Shown: one piece after another, positions 1 to 8,105 of the stretch
Numbering within the stretch: position 1 is the stretch's first letter
Layout: every line of letters starts with the position of its first letter
Assembly (NCBI RefSeq): GCF_026967935.1
Contig: NZ_JAPVBL010000007.1
Span: 176,334-240,333 of the forward strand
DNA from: Modestobacter sp. VKM Ac-2982
GTDB taxonomy: Bacteria > Actinomycetota > Actinomycetes > Mycobacteriales > Geodermatophilaceae
DNA length: 64,000 nucleotides
Reading direction: 5' to 3'
Position numbers and translations under genes: made by a program
Notes under the pieces: generated by a model
Told to the model about the DNA's origin: nothing
Databases searched by the model: none
What the model saw: the letters and a program-made list of their open reading frames with translations, nothing else

Positions 1-1047
1 GTCGGTGGACACCACGGCCACCGTGTCCCCGCGGGGCTGGACGAAGGCGGTCGGGCCGTCGGTGGCACCGGCGGTCACGGCCTCCTTCGCCGCCCTGGCG
101 AGCGCATCGCCGGCGAGGAGCTCGTCCACGTCCACGTCCGCGTACCGGGGGTCGGCCAGCAGGCGCGCGCGGTCGCGGTTGGCCCGTGACCACAGTGCGG
201 CCAGCGCACCGGCACCGGCGCCGTCCACGTCGACGTCCTCGGGCAGGTGCGCCAGCGCGCCGAGGACCTGGAGGAGCTGGTAGCCCTGGGTGTTGAGCGG
301 GCTGGTCCAGATGGTGTGGTCGCCGTGGTCCCGGTGCAGCGGCGGCACCGTCTCGGGCGCGAAGGCGCCGAGGTCGGCGGCGCTGAGCCGGCTGCCCAAT
401 CGGGTCAACCCCGCGAGCAGCTCCGCCGCGACGGGGCCGGAGTAGAAGGCAGCCGCACCGCCCGCCGCCACCTGGCCGAGCGTCCGGGCGAGAGCCGGCT
501 GCCGCAGCAGCGCCCCGGGCGTCAACGGTGCGCCGTCGGGTGCGAAGACCCCACGCAGCCCCGGGTCGGCCAGCACCTCGTCCCGGTAGTTGACCAGGGC
601 CCGGCCGAGGCTGGCGGACACCTCGGCCCCGCTGTCGGCGAGGTCGACGGCGGCGGCCCAGACCTCGGCCCACGGCAGCCGGCCGCCGAGGGCGTGCGCG
701 GCGGACAGCCCGCCGACGACACCCGGCACGGTGACGGTGTCGATGCCGACGGTGGGCATGGTGCCCCCGTGCCGGCGGGCCACGTCGTCCACGGAGGTCG
801 CGGCCGCCGCCGGCCCGCTGGCGTTGATGCAGGAGATCTGCCCGTCCGGCGTCCGGACGAGGCCGATGAGGTCACCCCCGACACCCGTCTGATGGGGGTA
901 CAACACGGTGAGCGCGGCGGCGGCGGCGATCGCGGCGTCGACCGCGGTGCCGCCGCGGGCCGCCACGTCGCTGCCGGCCGCGGTGGCCTGCGCGTGGGGC
1001 GTCGCGACGGCGCAGCGGCGGGCCGGCGCAGGGTCGGCAGAGGTCAT
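1..1047 (-). CDS. Gamma-glutamyltransferase family protein, 3' end beyond the window
   Basis: Reading the minus strand from the ATG at 1047 gives 349 open codons that run off the window edge. The N-terminal half follows the family pattern: a GGTAVDAAIAAAAALTV block near residue 32, then PHQTGVGG. The last visible residues, GDTVAVVSTD, place a Thr (about residue 342) where the family has its autoprocessing nucleophile, so the large subunit is essentially complete and the small subunit lies outside. The family hydrolyses or transfers gamma-glutamyl groups. AGGAG sits 7 nt before the ATG. It follows the ABC ATPase gene by 30 nt on the same strand and is probably the last gene of the importer operon, which suggests that the imported ligand may be gamma-glutamylated. 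No export signal is obvious, so it may be cytoplasmic. Confidence 0.85.
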   Translation of the reverse strand, partial: MTSADPAPARRCAVATPHAQATAAGSDVAARGGTAVDAAIAAAAALTVLYPHQTGVGGDLIGLVRTPDGQISCINASGPAAAATSVDDVARRHGGTMPTVGIDTVTVPGVVGGLSAAHALGGRLPWAEVWAAAVDLADSGAEVSASLGRALVNYRDEVLADPGLRGVFAPDGAPLTPGALLRQPALARTLGQVAAGGAAAFYSGPVAAELLAGLTRLGSRLSAADLGAFAPETVPPLHRDHGDHTIWTSPLNTQGYQLLQVLGALAHLPEDVDVDGAGAGALAALWSRANRDRARLLADPRYADVDVDELLAGDALARAAKEAVTAGATDGPTAFVQPRGDTVAVVSTD

Positions 1048-1077
1048 GGTGGGGCTCCTGTGCGGGAAGAGGGACGG

Positions 1078-1893
1078 TCAGAGCACGCGGCGCAGGAAGG
1101 CGCGGGTGCGTTCGTGACTCGGGGCGTTGAGGACCTGCGCGGGGTCGCCGGACTCCACGACGACACCGCCGTCCATGAAGAAGACGGTGTCGGCGACGTC
1201 CCGGGCGAAGGCGATCTCGTGGGTGACCACGAGCATCGTGAGGCCCTCCCGGGCGAGGTCCGTCATGACCGCGAGCACCTCGTCCACCAGTTCCGGGTCC
1301 AGCGCCGAGGTGGGCTCGTCGAACAGCAGCACCCGCGGCCGGACGGCGAGCGCCCGGGCGATGGCGACGCGTTGCTGCTGACCACCCGACAGCTGGGCGG
1401 GGTAGTGGTCGGCGTACGGGCCCAGCCCCACCCGGTCGAGCAGCGCCAGGCCCTCCTCGCGGGCCCGGTCCCGGGGGACGCCGTGGACGTGCACCGGCGC
1501 CTCCATCACGTTGGCGAGCGCGCTCTGGTGGGCCAGCAGGTTGAACCGTTGGAAGACCATCGCGGTGGAGCGGCGCTGGCGGGCGATCTGCCGTGGTGAC
1601 AGGGGGTGCCGGCGGCCACCCTGCACGCGGTAGCCGACCAGTTCGCCGTCGATGTGGATGGCGCCGTCGGTGGCGGTCTCCAGCTGGTTGACGCACCGCA
1701 GCAGCGTCGACTTGCCCGAGCCGGAGGGCCCCAGGATGCAGGCGACCTGCCCGGGGGCGACCGTGAGGTCGATGCCCCGGAGGACCCGGTGCTCACCGAA
1801 GGTCTTGCAGAGCCCGGCGATCTCCACCATGGGGCGGTCCGGACCGTGGGCGGTGTGCTGGTCGGTCGCCGTGGCGACGGGGGTCTCAGGCAT
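1078..1893 (-). CDS. Polar amino-acid ABC transporter ATP-binding protein (GlnQ/HisP type)
   Basis: A 271-residue ABC ATPase that powers import of a polar amino acid or related solute from the inner face of the membrane. Walker [10 protein letters not shown] is near residue 55, the Q-loop is in MVFQRFNLL, the signature is LSGGQQQR and Walker B is [13 protein letters not shown], followed by the H-loop in VVTHE. The insert between Walker A and the Q-loop and the strong likeness to GlnQ/HisP subunits mark the polar amino-acid subfamily. Its ATG overlaps the permease 3' end by 8 bp, so the two are translationally coupled. The first 22 residues are a family-atypical, probably flexible, extension. 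Confidence 0.95.
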   Translation of the reverse strand: MPETPVATATDQHTAHGPDRPMVEIAGLCKTFGEHRVLRGIDLTVAPGQVACILGPSGSGKSTLLRCVNQLETATDGAIHIDGELVGYRVQGGRRHPLSPRQIARQRRSTAMVFQRFNLLAHQSALANVMEAPVHVHGVPRDRAREEGLALLDRVGLGPYADHYPAQLSGGQQQRVAIARALAVRPRVLLFDEPTSALDPELVDEVLAVMTDLAREGLTMLVVTHEIAFARDVADTVFFMDGGVVVESGDPAQVLNAPSHERTRAFLRRVL

Positions 1894-2812
1894 CGGTCTT
1901 CTCCTCCAGCTCCTTCATCCGCTGGCGGGCCGCCTTGGGCAGGCCCGTGGACAACCGCTTCTCGAGCTGGCTCTGCACGACGGTCAGCACGACCACCACG
2001 AGGCCGTACCAGAACGTCGCCACCAGCAGCAGCGGGATCTGCTGGAAGTTGCGCGAGTAGATGGCCTGCACCGAGTACATGAGGTCGGCCAGGCCGATGA
2101 GGATCACGACGGAGGAGTACTTCAGGACCGAGATGACCTGGTTCATCGTCGGCGGGATGGAGATCCGGGCTGCCTGCGGGAAGACCACCCGGCGGAAGAC
2201 CGACAGCGGCGTCATGCCCATCGCCGTCGCCGCCTCCACCTGGCCCCGGTCCACCGACATCACGCCGGAACGCATGATCTCCGCCATGTAGCCGGCCACG
2301 AAGAGGCTCAGCGCGATGATCGCCGCACCCAGCTGGTTGATCACCTCGTTCGTCTCGAAGGACACGAACTCCGGGCCGAACGGGATGCCGAAGCTGATCC
2401 GCGGCAGCACGGAGGCGAGGAAGAACCAGAAGAGCAGCTGGACCAGCAACGGGATGGTGCGCGACACGTAGATGGCGGTGAAGGACACCGCCCGCAGCGT
2501 CGGGCTGGACGACAACCGCATGGCCGTGAGCGCCAGGCCGAGCACGGTTCCCCCCACCATGCCCGCGACCGTCAGGATCACCGTGATCCGCAGGCCGTCG
2601 AGGACCAGCGGGTGGAAGAGGTACTCCCAGAAGACGGGGAGGTTGAGTCGCTCGTTCGTGAGGACGAAGTTCGCCAGCATCGCCAGCAGCACGAGCACGA
2701 TGGCGAGGTAGAGGAACTCCTGCCACCGGACCCGCGGCGCCATCGGCTCCAGGCCGGACGGCCGCGAGTCGGTGCCCGCCGGCGTTCCCGTCCGGCTCGC
2801 CGCGGCGCTCAC
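1886..2812 (-). CDS. Polar amino-acid ABC transporter permease
   Basis: Inner-membrane permease of about 308 residues. After a polar N-terminus there are hydrophobic segments ([19 protein letters not shown] first) and the permease EAA-like loop around [21 protein letters not shown], which contacts the ATPase. I take the GTG at 2812 because it overlaps the TGA of the binding-protein gene (GTGA), typical of coupling; an ATG at 2743 just before the first membrane segment is an alternative, giving 285 residues. Only one permease gene is present, so it probably works as a homodimer. Gene order is binding protein, permease, ATPase, gamma-glutamyltransferase. Confidence 0.92.
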   Translation of the reverse strand: MSAAASRTGTPAGTDSRPSGLEPMAPRVRWQEFLYLAIVLVLLAMLANFVLTNERLNLPVFWEYLFHPLVLDGLRITVILTVAGMVGGTVLGLALTAMRLSSSPTLRAVSFTAIYVSRTIPLLVQLLFWFFLASVLPRISFGIPFGPEFVSFETNEVINQLGAAIIALSLFVAGYMAEIMRSGVMSVDRGQVEAATAMGMTPLSVFRRVVFPQAARISIPPTMNQVISVLKYSSVVILIGLADLMYSVQAIYSRNFQQIPLLLVATFWYGLVVVVLTVVQSQLEKRLSTGLPKAARQRMKELEEKTDA

Positions 2813-3705
2813 TCCTGGGTCGCCGCGTTGATGGGGGCACCTTCCAGGAGGCTCTCCGTGACGCCGAACTCCTCGCCGAGCTCGGAGAACGTCCCGTCCT
2901 CCTGGAGCTGCAGCAGCGCGGCGACGAAGGCGTCCCGCAGCTCGGTCTCGTCCTTGCGGAACAGGGCGCCGCCGGGCACCTCGTTGAAGAAGTCGCCGGC
3001 CTGCTCGAACTGGCCACCCGAGGTGCTCACCGCGTAGCCGATCACGGGGCTCACGTTGAGCGCGGCGGGTGCGCGGCCGGAGCTGATCGCGGTCTGCACG
3101 TCGGTGGGGTCCTGGACGACGAGCTTGTCGACCGGCTCCTGCCCGGCCGCCACGCACTCCTCGCTCAACGCGTCGGCCGTCCGCTCGCCCTGGCTCGCGG
3201 CGCCCACGACGGTGGTCACCCCGCAGAGGTCCATCGGCTCCTCGATGCCCTCGGGGTTGCCCTGGGGGACGAGGATCCCGGCGCCGACCTCCATGTAGTC
3301 CACGAAGTCCACCGACTGCTCCCGCTCCGCGGTGTCCACCACGAAGGACATCACGGTGTCGTAGCGATCGGCCTCCAGGCCGGCGATCAGACCGGTGAAG
3401 TCACCGGGGCTGAACTCGGCCTCCAGGCCCATCAGCCCGGCCGCCGCCCGGGCGAGCTCGACCTCGAACCCGGTGAGCGTCCCGTCATCGGAGGAGATGA
3501 CCATCGGCGCCACCCCGGCGTCCACGCCGATGGTGAGGACGCCGGACTCCCGGACGTCGTCGGGCACCAGCGCGGCGATCTCGTCGTCCTGCTCGACCGA
3601 CGGGGCCGCAGCCTCGGCCTCCTCGTCGGACGACCCGCCGCAGGCCGCCAGGGTCACGGTCGTCCCCAGCGCGATGGTCATGGAAAGAGCACGGAGCGGA
3701 CGCAC
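2809..3705 (-). CDS. Extracellular polar amino-acid-binding lipoprotein of the ABC importer
   Basis: 298 residues, family 3 solute-binding protein. The N-terminus is a lipoprotein signal peptide ending LAAC (Cys about 21), so the mature protein is tethered outside the membrane. An acidic linker leads into the binding fold, with VLTIGVDAGVAPM and GFEVELARAAAGLMG typical of the family's first lobe. The start is GTG at 3705 with GGAGG 6 nt upstream. It is the first gene of the importer operon and is divergent from a FadR-type regulator at 3918; a TGGTnnnACCA site lies between it and that regulator. The ligand cannot be read from sequence; the neighbouring kinase and aminotransferase-like gene suggest an amino acid or amine. 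Confidence 0.93.
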   Translation of the reverse strand: MRPLRALSMTIALGTTVTLAACGGSSDEEAEAAAPSVEQDDEIAALVPDDVRESGVLTIGVDAGVAPMVISSDDGTLTGFEVELARAAAGLMGLEAEFSPGDFTGLIAGLEADRYDTVMSFVVDTAEREQSVDFVDYMEVGAGILVPQGNPEGIEEPMDLCGVTTVVGAASQGERTADALSEECVAAGQEPVDKLVVQDPTDVQTAISSGRAPAALNVSPVIGYAVSTSGGQFEQAGDFFNEVPGGALFRKDETELRDAFVAALLQLQEDGTFSELGEEFGVTESLLEGAPINAATQE

Positions 3706-3731
3706 AGTCGGCCTCCAGTGGTCGGGTGTCC

Positions 3732-3742
3732 TGGTAGGACCA
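3732..3742. promoter_or_regulatory. Candidate FadR/GntR operator upstream of the importer operon
   Basis: TGGTAGGACCA fits TGGTnnnACCA, the half-site pattern bound by FadR-subfamily GntR proteins. It lies 27 bp upstream of the binding-protein GTG, and read on the minus strand shares TTGGTCC.ACCA with the second site at 3896. The function is inferred from family knowledge plus position. Confidence 0.6.
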
Positions 3743-3895
3743 AGTCACCCGGTTGAGGGATGGTGTCGGTGAGTCTGGAGTCACACTGAACGGGCTGTAA
3801 AGACTTCTGCCGCAAGTTTCGCAATTGAGACGCGGGCGTAACCTCCGCCGTGGCCACTGAGGGTGTTCTGCCTGTGGCCGAGGGCAGTCGTCCTG

Positions 3896-3908
3896 TTGGT
3901 CCGACCAA
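3896..3908. promoter_or_regulatory. Candidate FadR/GntR operator overlapping the regulator's ribosome-binding region
   Basis: TTGGTCCGACCAA is a perfect inverted repeat of 6-bp arms around one central base and fits the TGGTCnGACCA pattern of FadR-type regulators. It ends where the AAGGAG of the GntR gene begins (3907), so binding there should give autoregulation. It is partner to the site at 3732. Confidence 0.68.
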
Positions 3909-3917
3909 GGAGATCGT

Positions 3918-4610
3918 GTGGAGACTGGCGCCACGTCGTCCGGGCAGGCCTCGCGGGCGGATGCCGTCTCCTCCCGGCTGGAGCGGCTGATCCTGGACGG
4001 GACGCTCGGTCCGGGGGACCGGCTGCCCCCGGAGCGGGAGCTCGCCGGGTCGCTGGGGGTCTCCCGCGGCTCGGTCCGGGAGGCGTTGCGCGACCTGGAG
4101 GTCCGCGGGCTCATCGACCGCACCCGGGGTCGCGGCACGACCGTGCTGCGACCGGGCGGGACGCTCACCGGCCTGGCGCTGGCCGGTGGGCTCGACGCCA
4201 ACCAGATCGAGCTGGCGCAGGTGATGGACGTGCGGGCGTGCATCGAACCGTCGGTCGCCGGCCGCGCCGCACGGAACGCCACCGCGCAGGGGGTCGCCCA
4301 GCTGGAGGCGCTGCTCGTGGAGATGGAGGCGGAGAGCCGGCCGGCGCACTTCGCCCGGCTGGACCGGACCTTCCACCGGGCGATCGCCCAGTACAGCAAC
4401 AACCCGCTGCTGGTGCGCCTGCACGACCGGGTGCAGGAGCTCACCGAGCCCAGCCGCCGCGAGCACCTGCTCACCGCCGACCGGATGCGCTCCTCCCGTC
4501 GCGAGCACGAGCGGATCGCGGCCGCCATCCGGGCGGGGGACGAGGCCGGCGCCGTCGCGGCGGCCGCGGCCCACGTCGCCAGCGTGCAGCGCCGGGTCTC
4601 GGGCCCCTGA
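3918..4610 (+). CDS. GntR/FadR-type transcriptional regulator
   Basis: 230 residues. The N-terminal winged helix contains LPPERELAGSLGVSRGSVREALRDLE (shown in two pieces: LPPERELAGSLG and VSRGSVREALRDLE), the canonical GntR recognition region. The C-terminal FCD domain (about 85-225) has the metal/ligand residues DRTFHRAIA, REHERIAAAI and AAHVASV. The GTG at 3918 is preceded by AAGGAG. Divergent from the importer operon, with two matching operators in the 212-bp gap, it very likely controls the importer and itself. Members of this family respond to small carboxylates or amino-acid derivatives; the effector here is unknown. Confidence 0.92.
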   Translation: METGATSSGQASRADAVSSRLERLILDGTLGPGDRLPPERELAGSLGVSRGSVREALRDLEVRGLIDRTRGRGTTVLRPGGTLTGLALAGGLDANQIELAQVMDVRACIEPSVAGRAARNATAQGVAQLEALLVEMEAESRPAHFARLDRTFHRAIAQYSNNPLLVRLHDRVQELTEPSRREHLLTADRMRSSRREHERIAAAIRAGDEAGAVAAAAAHVASVQRRVSGP

Positions 4611-4697
4611 CCCGTGTCGCAGGGCCGCCCGTGACCCTTGCCGCCAAGCCCCGGTGCCGACTCGCGACGGACGACGGTGGCCGTGGTCGGGCGGAAC

Positions 4698-4716
4698 TCT
4701 GTACGCTGCGTTCAGA
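4698..4716. promoter_or_regulatory. Imperfect palindrome before the aminotransferase gene
   Basis: TCTGTACGCTGCGTTCAGA has 9-bp arms with one mismatch around a central T. It lies 54 bp before the aminotransferase start. Its GCGTTCA half recurs as an inverted pair before the kinase gene (6827-6861), so a shared regulator, perhaps the TetR protein encoded between them, is plausible but unproven. Confidence 0.4.
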
Positions 4717-4770
4717 TTCCGAGGCCATCGGTGCATGGCGCGGAACCCGTTCGCTGAGGAAGAAGGCGTC

Positions 4771-6072
4771 ATGTCGACCGACAGCCCGTCCGTGGCCGAG
4801 GCGCTCCGTGCGCGACGGTCGGAGGTCATCGGCCGGCACTCGCCGCTGTTCTACGACGAGCCGCTGCACGTCGTCGCCGGGCACGGCGTGTGGTTGACGG
4901 ATGCCGACGGCGTGGATCACCTCGACGCCTACAACAACGTCCCGCACGTGGGGCACTGCAACCCCGTGGTCGTCCGCGCCATCGCCGAGCAGGCGGCGCG
5001 GCTGAACGTGCACACCCGGTACCTGCACGAGCCCGTCGTCGAGTACGGCGAGATGCTGCTCGCGACCTTCGCGCCACACCTGGACAAGGTCTTCTTCACC
5101 AACAGCGGCTCCGAGGCCAACGAGCTCGCCCTCCGCATCGCCCGCCAGCACACCCGGTCGACCGGCGTCCTGGTCACGGACTTCAGCTACCACGGCAACA
5201 CGATGTCGCTGGCGGAGATGACCACGGGGCTGACGGTCGCGGAGCCGCTGGGCGCCCACGTCCGTGCACTGCGGATCCCGGACGTGCTCTCCGACCCCCG
5301 GAGCCACGGCCTCGTCCTCGCGGAGGCGCTCGAGGAGGCGGCCGCCGCCATCGCCTCGCTGCAGGCGGCCGGCCACGGCCTCGCCGCGCTGCTGTTCGAC
5401 CCGCTCTTCACCACCGAGGGCCTGTTGCACCCGCCGGCCGGGTACGTCGAGGGCCTGGCCGCCCTGGTCCACGGGGCCGGTGGGCTGGTCATCGCCGACG
5501 AGGTGCAGTCGGGGCTGGGCCGGTCCGGCTCGGCGTTCTGGGGACACGAGCTGCACGGCGTCCGACCCGACCTGGTCACGATGGGGAAGCCGCTGGGCAA
5601 CGGGCACCCCCTCGGCGGCGTGGTCACCACCACCCGGCTGCTGGACGAGTTCGGCAGCGCCAACATGTACTTCAACACCTTCGCCGGGAACCCGGTCTCC
5701 GCCGCGGCGGGTGCCGCCGTGCTCCGGGAGACGGCGGACCGGGAGCTGCAGGCCAGCGCCGCCGAGCTCGGCCGGCACGCCCGCAAGACGCTGGAGGAGC
5801 TGGCAGCCGACCGGCCGGGCGTCAGCGCGGTCCGCGGGACCGGCCTGTTCTTCGGCCTCGAGCTCGTCGACGACGACGGCAGTGCGAGCGCGGGCCGTGC
5901 CAAGCACGTCGTGGAGGACATGGTCCGGCGGGGTGTGCTGATCAGCCGGATCGGGCCGCGGGACAACGTGCTGAAGATCCGGCCGCCCATGGTGTTCGAG
6001 CACCAGCACCTGGAGCTCCTGGTCGACCGGCTCGCCGCGAGCCTCGACGAGATGGACGCCGCCGTCCGGTGA
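4771..6072 (+). CDS. Class III PLP aminotransferase-like enzyme, probable amino-alcohol phosphate phospho-lyase
   Basis: 433 residues with class III fold features: NSGSEANELALR near 111, DEVQSG near 243, and TMGKPLGNG with the PLP lysine at about 273. The N-terminal block LDAYNNVPHVGHCNP and NVHTRYLHEPVVEY resembles the AGXT2L/ETNPPL branch, which splits phosphoethanolamine or phosphohydroxylysine rather than transaminating. An APH-type kinase 900 bp downstream fits that role, since such lyases act on a phosphorylated amine. The start is ATG 4771 behind GAGGA. An in-frame extension to 4654 exists but lacks family similarity and a ribosome site. A plain transaminase remains possible. Confidence 0.9.
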   Translation: MSTDSPSVAEALRARRSEVIGRHSPLFYDEPLHVVAGHGVWLTDADGVDHLDAYNNVPHVGHCNPVVVRAIAEQAARLNVHTRYLHEPVVEYGEMLLATFAPHLDKVFFTNSGSEANELALRIARQHTRSTGVLVTDFSYHGNTMSLAEMTTGLTVAEPLGAHVRALRIPDVLSDPRSHGLVLAEALEEAAAAIASLQAAGHGLAALLFDPLFTTEGLLHPPAGYVEGLAALVHGAGGLVIADEVQSGLGRSGSAFWGHELHGVRPDLVTMGKPLGNGHPLGGVVTTTRLLDEFGSANMYFNTFAGNPVSAAAGAAVLRETADRELQASAAELGRHARKTLEELAADRPGVSAVRGTGLFFGLELVDDDGSASAGRAKHVVEDMVRRGVLISRIGPRDNVLKIRPPMVFEHQHLELLVDRLAASLDEMDAAVR

Positions 6073-6156
6073 CACCCGCCGGCCGGCTCTCCGGTCGACG
6101 GCGCCCGGTTGCCCGTCCGTAGGGTGTCGCTCACAGCTGACGGGAGGGGTGGCCGG

Positions 6157-6795
6157 ATGACGTCGTCGCAGGATGCGCCCCGGGAGGGGACCGGGCGGCT
6201 CTCCCTCCGCGAGCAGAACCGGCTCCGCACCCGGCGCGTGCTGCTCGACGCCGCCCTCCAGGTCTTCGCCGAGCGAGGGTTCGGCGGGGCCACGGTCGAG
6301 GCGATCGCGGCCGAGGCGGGGGCCTCCAAGGTGACGCTCTACGCGTACTTCCCGGCCGGCCGCGACGACCTCTTCCGCACGCTGTACGAGGAGGTCAACG
6401 AAGAGCTGCTCGACCGGGTGGCGGCCTCGCACGGCCAGGCGTCCGGTTTCGTGGACAAGGTGGCTGCCCTCGCCCGACCCCTTCTGGAGATCGGCGCGCG
6501 GCCGCTCGTCGGGCGGTTCTACTCCAACAGCGACCCGAGCGTGGAGCCGGCGCTGGCGCCCGTGCGGGGGCACGCCTCCCGGGTCGTCGCCAAGCTCATC
6601 GCCGAGGACGTCGCAGAGGCGCGCGCGGCCGGCGTCATGGCCGCCGGGGTGGAGCCCGCGACGCTCGCCGCCCTCCTGGTGGGCGCATCGCGGGCCGCGC
6701 TGGTGGAGGTGGCCGAGGACCCCGGCAGGTCCGAGGAGCTCCTGGCCGGCATCGTCGCGCTCGCGACGGGTCTGGTCCGCCCGGACCGCTCCTGA
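6157..6795 (+). CDS. TetR/AcrR family transcriptional regulator
   Basis: 212 residues. The N-terminal HTH (about 22-70) reads RRVLLDAALQVFAERGFGGATVEAIAAEAG then SKVTLYAYFPAGRDDLF in separate helices, the standard TetR pattern. The C-terminal ligand domain follows the AefR-like/TetR_C pattern with EIGARPLVGRFY. The ATG at 6157 follows GGGAGG. It lies between the phospho-lyase-like and kinase genes on the same strand, so it probably regulates them; repeated GCGTTCA half-sites before both are candidate targets. Ligand unknown. Confidence 0.9.
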   Translation: MTSSQDAPREGTGRLSLREQNRLRTRRVLLDAALQVFAERGFGGATVEAIAAEAGASKVTLYAYFPAGRDDLFRTLYEEVNEELLDRVAASHGQASGFVDKVAALARPLLEIGARPLVGRFYSNSDPSVEPALAPVRGHASRVVAKLIAEDVAEARAAGVMAAGVEPATLAALLVGASRAALVEVAEDPGRSEELLAGIVALATGLVRPDRS

Positions 6796-6826
6796 GCTGA
6801 CTGCGGCTCGAGCGCGCCGAAGTACG

Positions 6827-6861
6827 TGAACGCGTCGTAAAGGCTCTTGACCGGGCGTTCA
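6827..6861. promoter_or_regulatory. Inverted TGAACGC/GCGTTCA pair around a possible -35 before the kinase gene
   Basis: TGAACGC (6827-6833) and GCGTTCA (6855-6861) are exact inverted copies separated by 21 bp, and a TTGACC hexamer lies at 6847-6852 between them. The same GCGTTCA occurs in the palindrome at 4698-4716. No good -10 is seen. This is interpreted as a possible operator for the neighbouring TetR protein. Confidence 0.4.
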
Positions 6862-6964
6862 TGTAGCTGTCAGTCTTCCGCTGCAACAGCGCAGTCGGGT
6901 GCGTGCAGCCGAGCCCGGCGCATCGACGACCCGCCGGTCCGCCGGCAGGCAGAGGAGCAGTCAC

Positions 6965-7987
6965 GTGGCGCTCATCGACGAGACCGCGGCGCGGCGCGTC
7001 ATCGCCGAGGCCCTCGACTCCTACGGGCTGGCCCGCGCCACCCTGCACTTCGTCAAGTACCGGGAGAACCACGTGTTCCGGGCCGAGCGGGCGGGGGAGT
7101 CCTTCGCCGTCCGCCTGCACCGTCCCGGGCTGCACGCCACCTCCGCGGTGACCTGCGAGCTGGAGTACCTGCTGGCTCTCCGTCAGCGGGGCTTCCCGGT
7201 GCCCGAGCCGATCCGCACCACCTCCGGCGAGCTGGTCCACCTCGTCGGCGACGGCACGGGTGAGCAGTACCAGGTCGACGTGCAGCGCTGGATCGAGGGA
7301 GCCGCCCCCCTCGGGGACTGCGGCGAGGCGTTCGACGGCAGCAGCTCGCTGGACCCGGGCGTCTTCCACCGGCTCGGCCAGCTGGCGGGGGAGCTGCACG
7401 ACCACCTGCAGGACGTCGGCCGGCTCCCCGGGTTCAGTCGCGCGGCGTGGGACCTGGACGGCCTGGTGGGGGCGAAGGCGCTCTGGGGCGACCCGCTCGG
7501 GCTCGACGTCCTGTCCGCCGAGGAGCGGGACGTGCTGGGTGCGGCCGTTGCCCGCCTGACGTCGTCACTGGCCGCCCTGGGCACCGGACCGGACGTGTAC
7601 GGCGTCATCCACGCCGACTTCACGCCGGAGAACATCCTCCTGGCCGACGGCGAACTCGTGCTCATCGACTTCGACGACTTCGGGGAGGGCTGGCACCTGT
7701 TCGAGCTCGCCACGATCCTCTTCTTCTACCGCCCGCACCCCCGCTTCGCCGAGTACACCGACGCCGTCATCGCGGGGTACCGGACCCGCCGGGCCCTCGG
7801 TGACGAGCAGCTGCGCCACTGGACCGGGATGCTGCTGGCCCGCGGGCTCACCTACCTGGGCTGGGCGGCCGAACGGCGCGGTGACGAGACCGCCGAGTGG
7901 CTCGCCGAGCACGTGCGGCCGGTCGTCGTCGCCCTCGCCCGCGACCACCTCACCGAACTCCGGGAGCCGGCGCGACGCCTGAGTTGA
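6965..7987 (+). CDS. APH-type phosphotransferase (small-molecule kinase)
   Basis: 340 residues of the aminoglycoside/homoserine kinase-like fold. The catalytic loop VIHADFTPENIL is at 214-225 (Asp about 218) and the metal-binding LIDFDDFG at 233-240. The ATP-binding N-lobe contains HVFRAERAGESFAVRLH. GTG 6965 has GAGGAG before it. With a phospho-lyase-like enzyme in the same block, the best reading is a kinase for a hydroxylated amine or amino acid, analogous to hydroxylysine kinase (AGPHD1), or ethanolamine/choline. Antibiotic resistance is less likely in this catabolic setting but cannot be excluded from sequence. Confidence 0.88.
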   Translation: MALIDETAARRVIAEALDSYGLARATLHFVKYRENHVFRAERAGESFAVRLHRPGLHATSAVTCELEYLLALRQRGFPVPEPIRTTSGELVHLVGDGTGEQYQVDVQRWIEGAAPLGDCGEAFDGSSSLDPGVFHRLGQLAGELHDHLQDVGRLPGFSRAAWDLDGLVGAKALWGDPLGLDVLSAEERDVLGAAVARLTSSLAALGTGPDVYGVIHADFTPENILLADGELVLIDFDDFGEGWHLFELATILFFYRPHPRFAEYTDAVIAGYRTRRALGDEQLRHWTGMLLARGLTYLGWAAERRGDETAEWLAEHVRPVVVALARDHLTELREPARRLS

Positions 7988-8105
7988 CCCCCCGGATCCC
8001 CCGACGGGCGGTGGTGGACCGAGCGGATCCCGCGGGCCGACCTGGCAGGGTGGTCCCGCCCGCCGGCCCGCGGCGTGGGCGCCGAGTGGGCTCAGGGAGG
8101 GGCAC

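Noticed and set aside
247..1599. 450-codon open frame on the + strand
   Set aside because: It is antisense to the gamma-glutamyltransferase and ABC ATPase genes, is rich in Arg/Gly/Val, and contains no domain. Long antisense frames are expected at this GC content.
4471..6573. 700-codon minus-strand frame opposite the aminotransferase gene
   Set aside because: The + strand frame has clear PLP-enzyme motifs; the minus frame is compositionally biased and has no family signal.
6965..7987. Aminoglycoside resistance kinase
   Set aside because: Fold alone does not show this; the neighbours are metabolic and no resistance-specific motif is seen.
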